From: Syncephalis plumigaleata
Lineage: Eukaryota; Zoopagomycota; Zoopagomycetes; Zoopagales; Piptocephalidaceae
Length of the DNA: 23,151 nt
Assembly (NCBI GenBank): GCA_025201365.1
Contig: JAIXMF010000217.1
Coordinates: 1-23,151, forward strand
Direction: 5' to 3'
The notes below the pieces were generated by a model. That model saw only the letters and a program-made list of their open reading frames with translations, did not search any database and was not told where the DNA came from. Positions 20,001 through 23,151 of this stretch are shown here, one piece after another (within the stretch, counting starts at the first letter, position 1; each line of letters opens with the position of its first letter). Made by a program: the position numbers and the translations under genes.

Positions 20001-22099
20001 CCAGTGAATATTACCGTAATACGAGGACGTAAACAACGTCCAAGTGTTGATATGGGGTCGGATAACAAGGGTCGTTCACTATACTCGTTAACATCGCCAC
20101 CACCGCTAATTCCTACTACGCCCACCTCTGCAACACATCCTAGTTTCAACATGTCCGACTCGAATCGATCCAACACTCTACTGCCATTGTCGTCGACGAC
20201 GATGACGCCCGCCACATCAGGACTTGGCTCACCTCGAGCAGGTCTATTCCGATCACCTAGTAACTCGTCGATTAAGGTCGATTCCGAGCTATCTCGTCAA
20301 CAGAGGATGCAGAAAAGAGACTCTGAACGTAGCGGCAACTATGTTAGTGAGAACGAGGAAAGGGAGGATATGGAGAACGAGGAGCATCTCGAGTATGATG
20401 AGGCGATGCAATCCGGCATGCCACACGAACGTATACCGCAACGAAAACGTTCCCTCGCTCAATTATTCCATCGACGTAAACCGAGTGGTGGCGGTAACGG
20501 TAGTCATACACCGGATGTGAATACACTTGGTAAATCACTACCAGATGACATGAATACTATTATGGCATCATCGGTGTCAGGCAGTCACTCCACTGTTAAT
20601 GGTAGTAGTACTACAACAGCTGCAATAACTGCTGCTGGTCATCATCCGCCAGCACCTGTTAGACTACACGGGCATAGTCCGGCCAATTCTGTGCATAGTC
20701 TCATGGCTGGTCCCACGTCCTTACTCGCGAATACCATTGCAGTAGGTCGTCGAAATCGAATAGCGCAACAGTTGGCCGATGGTTCAACTGGTACCAATGC
20801 CGCCGGTCGTTTACCGCATCATTTCGCGACACTGCCTACACGTGGCAATGCGGTCAACAACGATGAGACTAATCGTCGTGTAGTGATTACATCATCGGCA
20901 GTGCCACGTCGTACGCACAATCATGGACGTCCCTCGTTATCGATTGCCCTGCAAATAACGCGTAATACAATTACAGGCGGGCCAGGTACGCGTAACAAGT
21001 TCTCCAATACATCATCGTCGGCATCAGCATCGTCCTCGTCATCGACCTCCAATCAGTCTTCGAATAATACGTTTACTCTCTTTGATGTTATGCGAGAGGA
21101 ACCGGATCCAGTAAGTAATAATAATAATAATAACAGTGCTATCTCCTTCTTTCTTTGCTTATACATTTAAATGATGTGTTTAGAATACTCTATTGGAAGC
21201 ACCTCCACAAGCGGTCGAGTTGCGTTCCTTCTGGCTTATGCGTTGTCTCGAACGATCCATCACATCGGGTGGTTATCTTACCTCACGACTTTACATACCG
21301 CGTAGTATATGGTAATTACAATAGTATACGAGTAATGTACAATTACTAATAATGAATAACCACTAGGATGACCACTGGTGTTAAACTGACAGCTATCGAC
21401 ACCAAGATACAAGCATGTGAACGATTACGCGATCGTTTAGAGAAGATGGCAGCAGTTGATCTTGAAGATTCCGATAATGCTGTAATAGTGAGTATAGCCT
21501 TATTTATCTATTTACGTATATTTATACCCATGTATCTATTAGGTATTGGATGAATTGGACGAAGAGTTGCACAACATTCAGAATCAATTAGCGCGTAAAC
21601 TTGATTTCATTAAGGAATCTAAACGACAAAAGGTGAGTATTTCTTTTTGTAAATACAAAATAAAAGTTACTAACCACGTAATAATAACAATGGTGGTAAT
21701 ACTATGATAGCAATCGGGTCTAGGATTGAAATCACTCGGTTTAGGATTGAAATCAATGGAACGTATGCATGCAAATATGACCAAAGACAAAGTGTAAGTG
21801 TGAAGTAGAGTATAACAATAACAAATTCAGCATATTAATTAATGAACCATCTAATTAGTGAGGATGCTGGCGAGTATATGGATGCATTGGTTAACTTGTT
21901 CCGCGCTTGTCAGTTGCTTGACCACTGGCTACGCTATTATAGTGGTCGAGCATCATGTAAGGAACGGGAACATGCATTGCAACGACTGCATCGTGCCTCC
22001 GATTTTATGCGTAGTGTTATTTGCGCATTCGTCATACGTGATCTCGGCTTACTCTACGACAAATACTCGAAACGTATTCACGAGTGGATGATCGATTAA
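17100..22099 (+). CDS. MIT-domain protein with long disordered middle and conserved C-terminal domain, 8 exons
   Basis: Exons 17100-17366, 17485-17664, 17769-21110, 21184-21311, 21367-21487, 21543-21632, 21711-21793 and 21859-22099 splice in frame to about 1483 residues. Residues about 36-104, split by intron 1, are an MIT (microtubule-interacting and trafficking) three-helix domain: ARARANKAVLMDGAQNLEAA, YHDAVRLLSMAMDRM and, after the intron, TTYEERIAALEHI. Such domains bind ESCRT-III tails. Residues about 110-1250 are Ser/Asn/Thr-rich and disordered, with many basic-Ser motifs of the AGC-kinase type (RRPSLG, RRPSIV, RRKPSGG). The C-terminus from about 1264 (SFWLMRCLERSI, SGGYLTSRLYIPRSIW, GVKLTAIDTKIQACE, DALVNLFRACQLLDHWLRYY) matches the C-terminal region I recall in uncharacterised fungal MIT-domain proteins. 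Membrane trafficking is a reasonable inference; the precise role is unknown. A TTG at 17037 extends the frame but is not a likely start. Confidence 0.87.
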
Positions 22100-22464
22100 T
22101 CCACTTACCCTTACTCTCTTACCCGTAGTTTATTAATATTAGTATAACCATCTCTTTATTCTTATTTACAATGATATTTCTCCCCTTCCATATGTGTGTG
22201 TTCGCATCCGTCTTTCCCGTTATCTCTATGTTGTAACATTTTATCTGCAATACACCGCACGATGGCATATTTGTTCTGTTTTAGGAATTTGATTTATTTA
22301 AGAAGTGTACTTGTTCATGAATTATAAATATATAAATATATAGAGAGAAATGTTCCTATTGCTGTACTACGAGATGATGCTGACAAACAAAAAATATCGA
22401 CACTTATTACAATTATTGATAGATAGAGATACAATGATACGATGATATCATGATGATATCTTGG
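22100..22464. other. 3' intergenic region between convergent genes
   Basis: A 365-bp AT-rich spacer that should hold the 3' ends of both convergent transcripts. It contains AAATATATAAATATATAG at about 22325-22342 and a GATGATATCATGATGATATC motif at about 22442-22461 just before the minus-strand stop codon. No gene was recognised. Confidence 0.5.
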
Positions 22465-23142
22465 TTATTCCGACTTTTCTTCTGAATTAATATAGATTGC
22501 TTGTGTAATGGATGATGTTGTAGCGTCATCATTGCTATGCACAATACTAGGCAAGTATACGTTGACCTTCAAGTGTCGTAAACGTGTCTTTTGCATTGGT
22601 AGTGCAACGACACCTGAATCAAATGCGCTACTATTCATACTTCGTCTTAAATTAATCATATCACGCTCGGCTCCTATATCGAACAACATGTCGTCATCCT
22701 CGTGATCATCACTATCGTAGAATAGCGAAGTGGGCGCGATACTCTCTGCATTAGCATTGATCAACTTGGCACGATGCACGGAACGTGGTGAAGCTGACGA
22801 ATTCGAGAAATCCGATAATAGCGACGTTTGCGAGGGAGTAGTTGGTGTGATGGGAGAGTAATTATTAATCACACTACTACATCCATGATCGCGAGCAGTA
22901 TCATGAAATACTTCAGTAGAAGTGGTATAGGATAAGCTGGAGAAACGTCGATTTGTATGTTCAACTCGTCCGAAACTAGCGAATGGTTTAATCGTACTAG
23001 TCATTGGTGTGCTATTTACATCAGATGCCGAACGAGTTCGTTCGATAGGACGGTCGAGATTAGCGCAATTACTTGCTGATAATGATAATGATGATGACGA
23101 CGATGATCTATCTCGATTAAGGAATAGCTTTGGAGATGGCAT
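22465..23142 (-). CDS. Ser-rich protein of unknown function, possibly 5'-incomplete
   Basis: An open frame of 225 codons begins at an ATG 10 bases from the window edge, so that Met could be internal to a longer gene. I do not recognise the protein. The N-terminal two thirds are Ser/Thr/Pro-rich (SSSSSSLSLSASN, RTRSASD, SPITPTTPSQTS) with candidate phosphorylation motifs. An acidic stretch, YDSDDHEDDDMLFDIG, follows at about residues 141-156. Near the C-terminus, KTRLRHLKVNVYLPSIV (about 184-200) is the only segment that looks folded (a basic-hydrophobic beta-strand pattern). It is convergent with the MIT-domain gene, 365 bp between stops. Coding status is supported by length and lack of simple repeats in half of it; more exons may exist on either side. 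Confidence 0.6.
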   Translation of the reverse strand: MPSPKLFLNRDRSSSSSSLSLSASNCANLDRPIERTRSASDVNSTPMTSTIKPFASFGRVEHTNRRFSSLSYTTSTEVFHDTARDHGCSSVINNYSPITPTTPSQTSLLSDFSNSSASPRSVHRAKLINANAESIAPTSLFYDSDDHEDDDMLFDIGAERDMINLRRSMNSSAFDSGVVALPMQKTRLRHLKVNVYLPSIVHSNDDATTSSITQAIYINSEEKSE

Positions 23143-23151
23143 AATATAATC

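Overview
The window is nuclear DNA of a fungus, most likely an early-diverging (non-Dikarya) one, though the lineage cannot be fixed from the sequence alone. Pointers are many short introns (about 50-120 nt, GTAAGT/GTGAGT donors, TAG/CAG acceptors), an AA11-type chitin-active LPMO with a CBM19-like module, a fungal-type MIT-domain protein with its C-terminal domain, a SUL1-like sulfate permease, and AT-rich intergenic DNA full of microsatellites. No rRNA, tRNA, CRISPR array or prokaryotic operon was seen.

Layout: (1) 1-395, minus, 3'-truncated gene of unknown function, divergent from (2) 524-2326, plus, a 12-exon Arb2/FAM172-family protein. (3) 2611-3834, minus, secreted AA11 LPMO with a Pro/Ser/Thr linker and a CBM19-like domain. 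(4) 3835-5628, microsatellite-rich non-coding DNA. (5) 5934-7474, plus, a three-exon Myb/trihelix DNA-binding protein with a C-terminal coiled coil; its 5' leader probably contains an intron and a uORF. (6) 7530-8091, transposon copy A. (7) 9090-11933, plus, a four-exon SulP sulfate permease, convergent with (8) 12219-13647, minus, an AAAP amino-acid transporter whose start is probably a 7-nt first coding exon. (9) 15204-16264, transposon copy B, inverted relative to A. (10) 17100-22099, plus, an eight-exon, about 1483-residue MIT-domain protein, convergent with (11) 22465-23142, minus, a Ser-rich unknown protein at the window edge.

The most interesting content is the pair of transposon copies. 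Both have 26-bp terminal inverted repeats (shared core CCATCCAATTTGCGCA) and TA on each side, as in Tc1/mariner-type elements. They share about 85 bp at one end and about 300-380 bp at the other. The shared long end encodes the C-terminus of a Fanzor (eukaryotic TnpB-like, RNA-guided nuclease) protein: a WNRDxxAxxN RuvC-III motif in A, and in B a decayed INE ... CPTTC ... WNR series with a probable 61-nt intron. Between that coding remnant and the terminal repeat, both copies can form two adjacent hairpins whose stems differ in sequence but stay paired. This is where a Fanzor guide-RNA scaffold would be expected. Neither copy can encode a whole protein or a transposase, so both are non-autonomous relics.

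The host genes do not form an obvious pathway; they are ordinary neighbours in divergent or convergent arrangement. Exon structures were assembled by eye from splice-site consensus, reading-frame continuity and remembered family alignments, and were not confirmed by transcripts.
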